Shown in pieces: positions 1 through 9,752 of a stretch of 64,000 nucleotides of DNA. The stretch comes from Palsa-883 sp963847615 (lineage in GTDB: Bacteria > Pseudomonadota > Alphaproteobacteria > Acetobacterales > Acetobacteraceae), in assembly GCA_963847615.1 (NCBI GenBank), contig CAWKAN010000012.1, positions 62,001 through 126,000 on the forward strand, read 5' to 3'. The notes beneath the pieces were generated by a model. The model had not been told where the DNA came from and searched no databases. It was given only the letters and a program-made list of their open reading frames with translations. The position numbers were made by a program, and so were the translations under genes. Position 1 is the first letter of the stretch. Each line of letters begins with the position of its first letter.

Positions 1-2
1 TG

Positions 3-269
3 CGCCCGCTCGATACGCCGACGCTACTGGCCTCGGTCGCGCGCACCCGCCGCGCGGTGATCATCGATGAAGGCTGGCGCTCCGGCTCGCTGTCCGCCGA
101 GATCGCCGCGCGCCTCGCCGAGGCCGCGTTCTACGACCTGGACGCGCCGATCCGCCGCATCTGTTCCGCCGAAGTGCCGATCCCGTACGCCGCGCACATG
201 GAGCAGGCGGCGCTGCCGCAGGTGCCGGCGATCGTTGCCGCCGCGCGGGAGCTGGTGCGCGGCCGATGA
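3..269 (+). CDS. 2-oxo acid dehydrogenase E1 component beta subunit, C-terminal part
   Basis: The gene enters from the left edge, so only the last 88 codons are present. The visible part reads RPLDTPTLLASVARTRRAV then IIDEGWRSGS, the transketolase C-terminal-like domain of pyruvate or acetoin dehydrogenase E1-beta (families typically have LRPLDxxT and a (V/I)xEGW block). With the alpha subunit it forms the TPP-dependent decarboxylase that feeds acyl groups to the lipoyl arm of E2. The stop codon overlaps the ATG of the E2 gene by four bases (ATGA-type coupling), so the two are co-translated. Substrate (pyruvate, acetoin or branched-chain oxo acid) cannot be decided from this fragment. Confidence 0.8.
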   Translation, partial: RPLDTPTLLASVARTRRAVIIDEGWRSGSLSAEIAARLAEAAFYDLDAPIRRICSAEVPIPYAAHMEQAALPQVPAIVAAARELVRGR

Positions 270-1602
270 CCGAGTTCCGCATGCCCTCGCTCGGCGCCGA
301 CATGGAGGCGGGCAAGCTGGTCGAATGGCTGGTGAAACCCGGTGACCACGTCAAGCGCGGCGATGTCGTTGCGGTGGTCGAGACGCAGAAGGGCGCCATC
401 GAGATCGAGGTGTTCAGCGCCGGCACCATCGCGGCGCTGGTGGTGCCGGTCGGCGCGACGGTTCCGGTCGGCACCGTGCTGGCGCGGCTCGACGCCGGCG
501 CGGCGGAAGGTTTCGCGCCGGCGGCGGCGGCGGCGCCGGCCGCCGACGGCGCCGGTTGTTCCGACCACCGGTCGTTGCGCCGTCAGCCGTTGCAGCGCCG
601 GTCGCCAAACCCGCGGTCGCGGCGGTTCCGCCGGCCGCGCCGTCGCCGCCCGTTCCGCAGCCCGCTCCGCCGCCCGCCCCGTCGCCCGCAAGGATACCCG
701 CCGCCGCCGGTCAGGTGCCCGCGTCCCCCGCGGCGCGCCGGCTCGCCGCGGCGCGCGGCATCGCGCTCGATCGCCTGACCGGTTCCGGCCCTGGCGGCGC
801 CATCATCCTTGCCGACGTCGAGGCGGCCGCCGCCGAAGTCCCCCCCACCAGGCCGGCCACTCCAGCTGGCGCGCCCGGGGCTGTCCCACCGGTCGTCCCA
901 CCGGGCGCCCCGGCAGCGGCACGCCGCGGCGGTTTCGACCCGGCGGCGATGCGCCAGGCGATCGCCGCGGCAATGAGCCGCTCGAAGCGCGAGATCCCGC
1001 ACTACTACCTGACCCAGACGGTGGAACTCACCGCGGCGTTGGCGCGGCTGGCGCGGCTGAACCAGGATCGCGCCCCGCCGGATCGCCTGCTGCCGGCGGC
1101 GCTGCTGCTGCGCGCGACCGCGCTCGCGGTGGCCAAGACGCCCGAGCTGAACGGGTTCTGGGAGAACGGCAGCTTCCGCCCCGGCGCGGCGGTGCATGTC
1201 GGCTGGGCGACCGCGCTGCGCGGCGGCGGGCTGATCGCCCCGGCGATCCGCGATGCCGACCGGCGCACGCTGGACGAGCTGATGGCGGCGATGCGCGACC
1301 TGGTGCGGCGCGCCCGCGGCGGCGGGCTGCGCGGCTCGGAGCTGACCGATCCGACGATCACCGTCACCAGCCTGGGCGAGCGTGGCGCGGAGGGCGTGTT
1401 GCCGATCATCTATCCGCCGCAGGTGGCGATGGTCGGCTTCGGCCGCATCGTCACCCGGCCCTGGGTGGTGGACGGCGCGATCGGCCCGCGGCCGGTGGTG
1501 ACGGTGACCCTGGCCGGCGATCACCGCGCCAGCGACGGCCATCGCGGCGGGTTGTTGCTGACCGAGATCGACCGGCTGTTGCAGGAGGCGGAGACGCTAT
1601 GA
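266..1602 (+). pseudogene. dihydrolipoamide acyltransferase (E2), one frameshift
   Basis: E2 core of a 2-oxo acid dehydrogenase complex. The first ~90 residues are a lipoyl domain with the lipoyl-lysine loop VETQKGAIEIEV. An Ala/Pro-rich linker follows, then a peripheral subunit-binding domain (PASPAARRLAAARGI, TGSGPGG) and the catalytic acyltransferase domain ending in the DHRASDGHRGG active-site block (His and Asp present). The lipoyl part is in one frame and everything after about 550-590 is in another, so a one-base indel lies in the GC-rich linker. After correction the length (~445 aa) is normal for E2. The break may be decay or a sequence error; no other stops occur. The last codon overlaps the ACP start (ATGA). 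Confidence 0.82.
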
Positions 1603-1835
1603 CCAAGGCGGAAGCCAAGGCGCTGATCCTGGAGGTGCTCGGCGGGATCGCGCCGGAGGCCGAGCTGGACAAGCTGCCGGGCGCGGCGCAGTTGCGCGAG
1701 GAGCTCGATCTGGACTCGATGGACTTTCTCGACTTTGTCGCCGCGGTGCACGAGCGCACCGGCATCGACATTCCTGAAGCGGAATACAACCGGCTCGCCA
1801 CGCTGGACGATGCCGTCGCCTATCTCAGCCGCTGA
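1599..1835 (+). CDS. acyl carrier protein
   Basis: A 78-residue acidic protein with the phosphopantetheine site LDLDSMDFLDFV; the Ser of DSM is the attachment serine. It is an ACP/PCP-type carrier, not clearly the FabD-pathway ACP, because the usual DSL is DSM here. It starts inside the stop of the E2 gene (ATGA overlap), so an acyl carrier is tied to an acyl-CoA-producing dehydrogenase. What acyl group it carries cannot be read from the sequence. The next gene starts 20 bases after its stop. Confidence 0.85.
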   Translation: MTKAEAKALILEVLGGIAPEAELDKLPGAAQLREELDLDSMDFLDFVAAVHERTGIDIPEAEYNRLATLDDAVAYLSR

Positions 1836-1854
1836 ACGGCGGCTGGCGCGCGTC

Positions 1855-3510
1855 ATGGACAGCCTCAACCTGCGCAGCTACGAACATCTGAGTCCGTTCG
1901 AGATCAAGGACGCGCTGATCAAGCTTGCCCACACCTCGGGGCAGGCTGCTGCCCATACGTTTCTCAACGCCGGGCGCGGCAATCCGAACTGGCTGGCAAC
2001 GCGGGCGCGCGAGGTCTTCTTCCTGCTGGGTCAGTTCGCGATCGGCGAGTTGACGCGGGTGATGGCGCATCCGTCCGGCATCGGCGGCATGCCGCGCGCG
2101 GCTGGCATTGCGGGTCGGCTGGACGCGTGGCTCGCCGGCCAGGCCGCGACGGTCGTTGCGGACGCCACAAGCCGGATCGTGCGCCATGCGGTCGAGCGCT
2201 TCGCCTTCCGTCCCGATGCCTTCGTCCACGAGCTGGTTGACGCGATCATCGGCGACAACTATCCGGTGCCGGACCGGATGCTGGCCCATGCCGAGCAGGT
2301 GGTGCACGAATACCTGGCGCAGGCGATGTGCGGCGCCCCGCGGCCGGAAGGCAAGTTCGACCTGTTCGCGGTCGAGGGCGGCACGGCGGCGATCTGCTAC
2401 ATCTTCCGATCGCTGCGGGCCAACCGCCTGCTGCGCCCCGGCGATCGCATCGCGCTCGGGACACCGATCTTCACGCCGTATCTGGAGATCCCGGAGCTTG
2501 AGGATTACGGGCTGGAGCCGGTCTATGTGCAGGCATCGCAGGAGAATGGCTTCCAGTTCGCCGATGCCGAGCTGGCCAGGCTCACCGACCCAAGGGTCAA
2601 GGCGTTCTTCCTGGTGAACCCGGGCAATCCCACCTCGGTCGCGCTCAGCCCGGAGGTGCGGGGCAAGCTGGCCGATCTGGTGCGGACCCAGCGGCCCGAC
2701 CTGATGCTGCTGACCGACGACGTCTACGCCACGTTCGTCGACGACTTCCGTTCGATGCTGGGCGAACTGCCGCACAACACGATCGGCGTCTATTCCTGGT
2801 CGAAGTATTTCGGCTGTACCGGATGGCGCCTTGGCGCGATCGCCATCCATCAGGACAATATCTTCGACCGCAAGATCGCCGAACTGCCGGAGCCGGAGCG
2901 CCAGGCGCTCGACCGGCGCTACGGCACGCTGGCGCTGGAGCCGCGCAAGATCCGTTTCATCGACCGCCTGGTGGCCGACAGCCGGGACGTGGCGCTGAAC
3001 CACACCGCCGGGTTGTCGCCGCCGCAACAGGCGATGATGACGCTGTTTTCCCTGGTGGAGCTGGCCGACCGCGGGCAGGATTACCGCCAGGCCTGCACCG
3101 CCCTGCTGCGCCGGCGGGTGGCGGCGCTGCTCGATGGCCTGGGCCTGGAGGTGCAGCCCGGCAAGCTGTTCGACAATTATTACGGCCTGATCGACCTGGA
3201 ATTCTGGCTGCACAAATACCTCGGCGAGGCGGTGACGCAGTTCATCAAGCGGAACGTCCATCCGCTCGATATCGTGTTTCGTCTGGCGCAGGAGCACGGC
3301 ATCGTGCTGCTGAATGGCGGCGGCTTCCATGCGCCGGACTGGTCGGTGCGCGTGTCGTTCGCCAATCTCGATGACGCCGTCTACGACGATATCGGCCGCG
3401 CGGTTCGCGCCATCGCCCGCGACTACCTGCAGGCATACCGTAACGCGCAACAGGCGGGCGGGGCGCCACCCATGCCGGAGGACGCCTGGCCGAAGGAGGC
3501 GATGCCATGA
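1855..3510 (+). CDS. aspD: aspartate 4-decarboxylase / aspartate aminotransferase
   Basis: PLP-dependent fold-type I enzyme of 551 residues that converts L-aspartate to L-alanine and CO2 (family AspD, EC 4.1.1.12). Visible signatures are NAGRGNPNW near the N-terminus, NPGNPTSVALS, the cofactor region LTDDVYATF, and the Schiff-base lysine in YSWSKYFGCTGWRLGA. The ATG at 1855 is chosen because the family begins close to this point; an in-frame GTG at 1735 would overlap the ACP gene by 100 bases. The usual partner, the aspartate:alanine antiporter AspT, is not next to it. Its stop overlaps the BON gene (ATGA). Confidence 0.9.
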   Translation: MDSLNLRSYEHLSPFEIKDALIKLAHTSGQAAAHTFLNAGRGNPNWLATRAREVFFLLGQFAIGELTRVMAHPSGIGGMPRAAGIAGRLDAWLAGQAATVVADATSRIVRHAVERFAFRPDAFVHELVDAIIGDNYPVPDRMLAHAEQVVHEYLAQAMCGAPRPEGKFDLFAVEGGTAAICYIFRSLRANRLLRPGDRIALGTPIFTPYLEIPELEDYGLEPVYVQASQENGFQFADAELARLTDPRVKAFFLVNPGNPTSVALSPEVRGKLADLVRTQRPDLMLLTDDVYATFVDDFRSMLGELPHNTIGVYSWSKYFGCTGWRLGAIAIHQDNIFDRKIAELPEPERQALDRRYGTLALEPRKIRFIDRLVADSRDVALNHTAGLSPPQQAMMTLFSLVELADRGQDYRQACTALLRRRVAALLDGLGLEVQPGKLFDNYYGLIDLEFWLHKYLGEAVTQFIKRNVHPLDIVFRLAQEHGIVLLNGGGFHAPDWSVRVSFANLDDAVYDDIGRAVRAIARDYLQAYRNAQQAGGAPPMPEDAWPKEAMP

Positions 3511-4229
3511 CCGACGATCGCGACGTGCTCGATGCGGTTCGCAGCGCCTTGCACAGCGAACCACGGGTCCATGTCACGGATGGGCCGATCCGCCTTGCCT
3601 TGGCCGATGGCGCGCTGACGATGGAAGGCGAGGTCGATCACATCGCGGGCAAGAAGCTGGCGTTGGAGGCGGCGGCGCGCGTGCCGGGGGTGGGCATCAT
3701 CATCGACCGCCTGCACGTGCGCCCGGCGACGCCGATGGGTGACGGCGAGATCCGCGACCAGGTGCGCGACGCGTTGCTGCAAGAGATCGCGCTCGCGCCC
3801 TGCACCATCCGCGTGTGGGTCAAGGGGCAACCGGAGACGGCACGGGAACCGGCGGACGCCACCGGCATGATCGACGTCAGGGTCGAGGACGGGATCGTTA
3901 CGCTGGACGGCGACGTGACCGGGCTTGGGCAGAAGCGGCTGGCCGGCGTGCTCGCCTGGTGGGTGCCGGGCAGCCGCGACGTGACCAACGGCATCGGCGT
4001 CACGCCGCCGGAGCAGGACAGCGAGGCCGCGGTCACCGACGCCGTTTTGCAGGTACTGGAAAAAGACCCGTTTGTCGCCGCGGCGAGTATCCGGGTGCAC
4101 ACGCGGCGCGCGGTGGTGACGCTGGATGGCACCGTGCCGCGCGACGGCGAACGCAAGCTGGCCGAGGACGATGCCTGGTACGTCTTTGGCGTCGATCGCG
4201 TGATCAACCGGCTTGACGTGCGGGCGTAA
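3507..4229 (+). CDS. BON-domain protein with three BON repeats
   Basis: A 240-residue protein without a clear signal peptide. It contains three BON-type repeats, each with the pattern I-x-V-x-x-G-x-V-T-L-x-G-x-V: around residues 25-65 (LADGALTMEGEV), 110-155 (VEDGIVTLDGDVTG) and 170-240 (VHTRRAVVTLDGTVPR). BON domains are thought to bind phospholipid or act in osmotic stress; OsmY is the exported example, but here the missing signal suggests a cytoplasmic protein. It is translationally coupled to aspD. The downstream gap of 286 bases holds a palindrome but no gene. The function in this cluster is unknown. Confidence 0.75.
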   Translation: MTDDRDVLDAVRSALHSEPRVHVTDGPIRLALADGALTMEGEVDHIAGKKLALEAAARVPGVGIIIDRLHVRPATPMGDGEIRDQVRDALLQEIALAPCTIRVWVKGQPETAREPADATGMIDVRVEDGIVTLDGDVTGLGQKRLAGVLAWWVPGSRDVTNGIGVTPPEQDSEAAVTDAVLQVLEKDPFVAAASIRVHTRRAVVTLDGTVPRDGERKLAEDDAWYVFGVDRVINRLDVRA

Positions 4230-4374
4230 CGGTGCACGACGCGCGCCGGTCACGCGGTTGCCGGAGGCGCGCCACGCGGTCAGTCTATGCGGGAGCGATC
4301 GGATGTCGAATGGTTAGATGGCTGATGGAACAACCAGCGGTTCTCATTTTGGCTGATCCGGCTAGCCTCTCTCC

Positions 4375-4403
4375 GTCATGGCCGGGCTTGACCCGGCCAT
4401 GAC
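4375..4403. repeat. GTCATGGCCGGG palindrome (REP-like)
   Basis: A perfect 12-base stem (GTCATGGCCGGG ... CCCGGCCATGAC) with a five-base loop in the 286-base gap between the BON gene and the next operon. The same type of palindrome (GTCATGsCCGG core) recurs near 16465, 34551, 34961 and 54663, so it is a dispersed extragenic element more than a gene-specific terminator. It could still end transcription of the upstream operon; there is no U-tract. Confidence 0.7.
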
Positions 4404-4515
4404 GGCGAGGCAACGCCGTCGGGCCAAAATGAGACATGCCGTGCAACAACGCCCGGCGGATCGCGGCTGACCGGCGCCGCGTGCTGATGCAAGACGATTT
4501 CCAGCAGGAGGCATC

Positions 4516-6154
4516 ATGGCAAGAAATCTCAGCGACATGACCCCGTTGCCGGATCTGACCCGCAAGCGGGGCACCGGTCCGGTGCGCGCGCGGCGGCCGG
4601 TCTATGGCGACCTGCTGCCGCCCTGCAATCATGCCTGTCCGGCCGGCGAGAACATCCAGGCATGGCTCGATCTGGCGCAGGCGGGCAAATACCGCCAGGC
4701 CTGGGACACGCTGATGCGCGACAACCCGTTGCCCGCGGTGCACGGGCGGGTCTGCTACCACCCGTGCGAAACCAGTTGCAATCGCAAGGATCTGGACGCG
4801 TCGGTCAGCATCCACGCGGTGGAACGCTTCCTCGGCGACCTGGCGACGCGCGAAGGCTGGACGCCGGCGATCGAGGCACCGGCAAGCGGCAAGCGCGTGC
4901 TGGTGGTGGGCGCCGGGCCCAGCGGGCTGTCGGCGGCCTACCATCTGACCCGGTTGGGCCACGCGGTGGAGATCCACGAAGCCGGACCGGTGCCCGGCGG
5001 CATGCTGCATTTCGGCATCCCGACCTACCGCCTGCCGCGCGCGGACCTGATGGCCGAGATCGCCCGCATCGAGGCGATGGGCGTGCGCATCGTGCTCAAT
5101 CACAAGGTGGCCGACCTGCTCGCCGAGAAGCAGGCGGGCGGCTTCGACGCGGCGTTCGTGGCGATCGGCGCGCATGTCTCGCACCATGTCGACATCCCGG
5201 CGCGCGACGCGGCGCGCGTGCTGGATGCGGTCAGCCTGTTGCGCGACGTCGGCGCCGGCGAAAAGCCGTTGCTTGGCCGTCGCGTGGTGATCTACGGCGG
5301 CGGCAACACCGCGATGGACGCGGCGCGCACGGCACGGCGGCTGGGCGCCGACGAGGCGTTGATCGTCTACCGCCGCGACCGCGCGCATATGCCGGCGCAT
5401 GAGTTCGAGGCCGATGAGGCGCTGTCCGAAGGCGTCAAGATCAAATGGCTGACCACCATCACCGACATCGCCGAAACCTCGCTGACGGTGGAGATGATGG
5501 AACTCGGCCCGGACGGCTTTCCCACGCCCGACCGGCAAGTTCGAGACCTTGCAGGCGGACGCGGTGGTGCTGGCGCTCGGCCAGCAGACCGAGAGCGGTT
5601 TCCTGCGCGAGGTGGCGGGCATCGTGTTCAAGCGCGACGGCACGGTGATCGTCGGGCCCGACATGATGACCGGCGCGCCCGGCATCTTCGCCGGCGGTGA
5701 CATGGTGCCGAGCGAACGCACCGTCACCGTGGCGGTCGGCCATGGCAAGAAGGCGGCGCGCCACATCGACGCCTGGCTGCGCGGATCGCAGTACCAGCAT
5801 CCGCCGGCCCCGCCCGTGGTGGGGTTCGCCATGCTGCACCTGCCGGTGTTCAGCGACGCCGAACCGACGCCGCAGCGCGAATTGTCGCCCGCCGACCGCA
5901 CCGAAGGCTTCGCCGAGGTGCTGGCCGGCCTGACCGAGCCGGAGGCGCGGCGCGAGGCGCAGCGCTGCCTGAGCTGCGGCAATTGTTTCGAGTGCGACAA
6001 TTGCTATGCCGCCTGCCCGGAAGGCGCGATCATCAAGCTTGGGCCGGGCCGGCGCTACCGGTACGACTACGCGAAATGCACCGGCTGCGCGGTCTGTTTC
6101 GAGCAGTGTCCGTGCCATGCGATCGAGATGGTCGCGGAACAGGCGTCGGCATAG
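4516..6154 (+). pseudogene. GltD-like NAD(P)H:ferredoxin-type oxidoreductase with 2[4Fe-4S] tail, one frameshift
   Basis: Belongs to the glutamate-synthase small-subunit-like family. The N-terminal Fe-S region has CNHACPAGENIQAW and CYHPCETSCNRKDLD. Next come an FAD site (VLVVGAGPSGLSAAYHL), an NAD(P) site (VVIYGGGNTAMDAARTARRLG) and a C-terminal two-cluster ferredoxin domain (CLSCGNCFECDNCYAACPEG, CTGCAVCFEQCPC). Such proteins pass electrons between NAD(P)H and ferredoxin. Because nifJ follows 12 bases later, this is probably its electron partner (inference). A one-base insertion near 5530 shifts the frame: PTP continues as TGKFETLQADAVVLALGQQ in the next frame, restoring the family sequence. 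Corrected length is ~545 aa. A strong AGGAGG-like ribosome site precedes the ATG. Confidence 0.82.
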
Positions 6155-6166
6155 GGCGGGCAGGCC

Positions 6167-9100
6167 ATGGACCAGCAGACCGCAACGATGGACGGCAACA
6201 CCGCCGTCGCGCATGTCGCCTACCGGATCAATGAGGTGGTGGCGATCTACCCGATCACCCCGTCCTCCACCATGGCCGAACTGGCCGACGAATGGGCGGC
6301 CGCCGGCGTGCCGAATATCTGGGGCGGCCGTCCGGTGGTGCAGGAGATGCAGAGCGAGGGCGGCGCCGCCGGCGCGGTGCACGGCGCGCTGCAATCGGGC
6401 GCGCTGACGACGACCTTCACCGCCTCGCAGGGCCTGCTGCTGATGCTGCCCAACATGTTCAAGATCGCCGGCGAGCTGACCGCGACGGTGTTCCACGTCG
6501 CCGCCCGCTCGATCGGCACGCAGGCGCTGTCGATCTTCGGCGATCATTCCGACGTCATGGCGCACGCGGCCGACCGGCTTCGCGCTGCTGTCCTCGGCCT
6601 CGGTGCAGGAGGCGCACGACATGGCGCTGATGGCGCAGGCCGCCACGCTGGAGAGCCGCGTGCCGTTCCTGCACTTCTTCGACGGGTTCCGCACCTCGCA
6701 CGAGGTGAACACGCTGACGCTGCTGAGCGACGCGCAGATCCGCGCGATGATCGACGACGACCTGGTGCGCGCGCATCGCGCCCGCGCGCTGACCCGGAAC
6801 ATCCCTTCGTGCGCGGCACGGCGCAGAACCCCGACACGTTCTTCCAGGCGCGCGAGACGGTGAACCCGTTCTATGCCAGGACGCCCGGCATCGTGCAGGC
6901 GGCGATGGACCGGCTTGGCGGAGTTGACCGGGCGGCAATACCATCTGTTCGACTATGACGGGCCGGCGGACGCCGAGCGGGTGATCGTGCTGATGGGCTC
7001 CGGCGCGGAGACCGCGCGCGACACCGCGGAAGCGCTGCGCGCGCGGGGGGAAAAACTCGGCGTGCTGCAGGTGCGGCTGTACCGCCCGTTCGCCGCCGCG
7101 GCGTTTCTGGCCGCGCTGCCGGCCAGCGTGCGCGCCGTCGCGGTGCTGGAACAGACCAAGGAGCCTGGGGCGCCCGGCGAGCCGCTGTATCTCGACGTGG
7201 TGACGACGCTTGCCACGGCGGTCGTCGCGCGGCAAGCGCGCCGCGCTGCCGCTGCGTGATCGGCGGGCGCTACGGGCTGTCGTCGAAGGATTTCAGCCCG
7301 GCGCAGGTGAAGGCGGTGTTCGACGAGCTGGCGAAGCCGGAGCCGAAGAACAGCTTCACCGTCGGCATCAACGATGATGTCGCGCACACCAGCCTGACGA
7401 TCGATCCGACGTTCAACATCGATCCGCCAGACGTGGTGCAGGCGGTGTTCTATGGCCTGGGCGCCGACGGCACGGTGGGAGCCAACAAGAACAGCGTGAA
7501 GATCATCGCCGAGCAGGCCGGTCTGTACGCGCAGGGTTATTTCGTCTACGATTCGCACAAGTCCGGCGCGCAGACCGTGTCGCACCTGCGGTTCGGGCCG
7601 CGGCCGATCCACGCGCCCTATCTGATCCAGCGCGCCAGCTTCGTCGCCTGCCACCAGTTCCACTTCGTGCAACGGACCGACGTGCTGCGCCTGGCGGCAC
7701 CGGGCGCCACCTTCCTGTTGAACAGCCCGTACGGCCCCGACGAGGTCTGGGCGCAGCTGCCGCGCGCCATGCAACAGCGCATGCATCGAGCTGAAGCTGC
7801 GCTGCTTCGTCATCGACGCCTCGAAGGTGGCGCAGGATGTCGGGCTGCGCGGGCGGACCAACACCGTGCTGCAGACCTGCTTCTTTGCCATCTCCGGCGT
7901 GCTGCCGCAGGATGCGGCGATCCGCCATATCAAGGCGGCGATCCGCAAGACCTACGGCCGGCGCGGCGAGGACGTGGTGCGGCGCAACTTCCAGGCGGTG
8001 GACGACACGCTGGCGCAACTGTTCGAGATGAAGCTGCCGGCGGCGGCCACCAGCCAGTTCGAACGGCCGCCGATCGTGCCCGCCAGCGCGCCCGACTTCG
8101 TGCGCCACGTCACCGCGCGGATGATGGAGGGGCTGGGCGATACCATCCCGGTCAGCGACATGCCGGTCGACGGCACCTTCCCCTCCGGCACCGCCGCCTG
8201 GGAGAAGCGCAACATCGCCGAGCAGGTCCCGGTGTGGGAGCCGGATCTGTGCGTGCAATGCGGCCAGTGCAGCTTCGTCTGCCCGCACTCGGTGATCCGG
8301 GCGAAATATTACGATGCCGACCGGTTGGCCGGCGCGCCGGAAGGATTCAAATCGGCGCCGATCAACGTGCGCGGCTTCCCCGATGTGCGCTTCACGCTGC
8401 AATTCTGGGTCGAGGACTGCACCGGCTGCGCGCTGTGCACCGAAGCCTGCCCGGCACTGAGCCCGGTCACGCCGGACACCAAGGCGATCAATCTGCGCGA
8501 CAAGCTGCCGTTGCTGGAGGCCGAAAAGCGCAACCTCGACTTCTTCCAGGCGCTGCCGATGAACGATCGCGCCCGGGTGGATTTCGCCAATGTGCGCGGC
8601 GTGCAGTACCTGGAGCCGCTGTTCGAGTTTTCCGGCGCCTGCGCCGGCTGTGGTGAAACCCCGTATCTGAAGCTGCTGTCGCAGTTGTTCGGCGATCGCA
8701 TGATGGTGGCGAATGCCACCGGCTGTTCGTCGATCTACGGCGGAAACCTGCCGGTCACGCCGTGGTCGAAGAACCAGGAAGGCCGCGGACCGGCGTGGTC
8801 GAACTCGTTGTTCGAGGACAACGCCGAATTCGGCCTCGGCTTCCGCCTGGCCGCCGACAAGCACCTGGAACTGGCGACCACGCTGGCCCGCGGCCTGGCG
8901 CCGAAGCTGGGGACGGAGCTGATCGAAGCCATTCTCACCGCGCCGCAACTGCGTGAATCCGAAATCCGCGCCCAGCGCACCCGGGTGGCGACGCTGATCG
9001 AGCGGTTGCGCGCGCTGGGCGACGATGCCGCGGCGAAAGACCTGCTGTCGGTGGTCGATCATCTGGTCCGCCGCAGCATCTGGATCGTCGGCGGCGACGG

Positions 9101-9752
9101 CTGGGCCTACGACATCGGCTATGGCGGGCTGGACCACGTGCTGGCGGCCTCGCGCGACGTCAACCTGCTGGTGCTGGACACCGAGGTCTATTCCAACACC
9201 GGCGGCCAGGCGTCCAAGGCGACGCCGCTTGGCGCGGTGGCGAAGTTCGCCGCGGCCGGCAAGCGCGTCGCGCGCAAGGACCTGGCGTTGCAGGCGATCG
9301 CCTATGGCAACGTCTACGTCGCACAGGTCGCCATGGGGGCCAATCCGCAGCAGACATTGCTGGCCTTCCGCGAGGCGGAGGCCTACGACGGCCCGTCGCT
9401 GATCCTGGCCTACAGCCACTGCATCGCGCACGGCATCGACATGCAGTTCGGCATGCGCCAGCAGGACCTGGCGGTGGCGACCGGCTACTGGCCGCTGTTC
9501 CGCTACAACCCGGCGATGCGCGCGGTGGGCGAGAACCCGTTCCGCCTGGACAGCCCGCGCCCGACGCTGAAGTTCCGCGACTACGCCTATAACGAAATCC
9601 GCTACAGCTCGCTGGCCCGCAGCCGCCCGGCCGAGGCCGAGCAGCTTTTAGCCGCGGCGCAGGCCGGGATCGTGGAAAAATATCGTCTCTACGAGGAAAT
9701 GGCCGGCTGGGAGCCGACCCGGTTTCGGGTACCCGAACCGGTGCAGACATGA
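6167..9752 (+). pseudogene. nifJ: pyruvate:ferredoxin (flavodoxin) oxidoreductase, multiple frameshifts
   Basis: Homodimeric PFOR of ~1194 residues after repair: pyruvate + CoA + oxidised ferredoxin gives acetyl-CoA + CO2. Domains in order are the pyruvate-binding domain I (YPITPSSTMAE), the GDHSDVMA region, the CoA domain, two [4Fe-4S] motifs (CVQCGQCSFVCPHS near 8250 and CTGCALCTEACPA near 8420) and the TPP domain (CAGCGETPYLKLL, GDGWAYDIGYGGLDHVL, SNTGGQASKATPLG). The frame changes near 6568 (extra base), 6790 (base missing), 6915 (extra), 7225-7256 and 7783 (extra); each time the family sequence resumes in another frame and there are no nonsense substitutions. Either a young pseudogene or poor local sequence. 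The 3' end overlaps the next ATG. Confidence 0.88.

Noticed and set aside
1825..3564. Long open frame on the minus strand opposite aspD
   Set aside because: It is the antisense shadow of a high-GC gene: Arg/His/Gln-rich, no family motif, and aspD has all its signature blocks on the plus strand.
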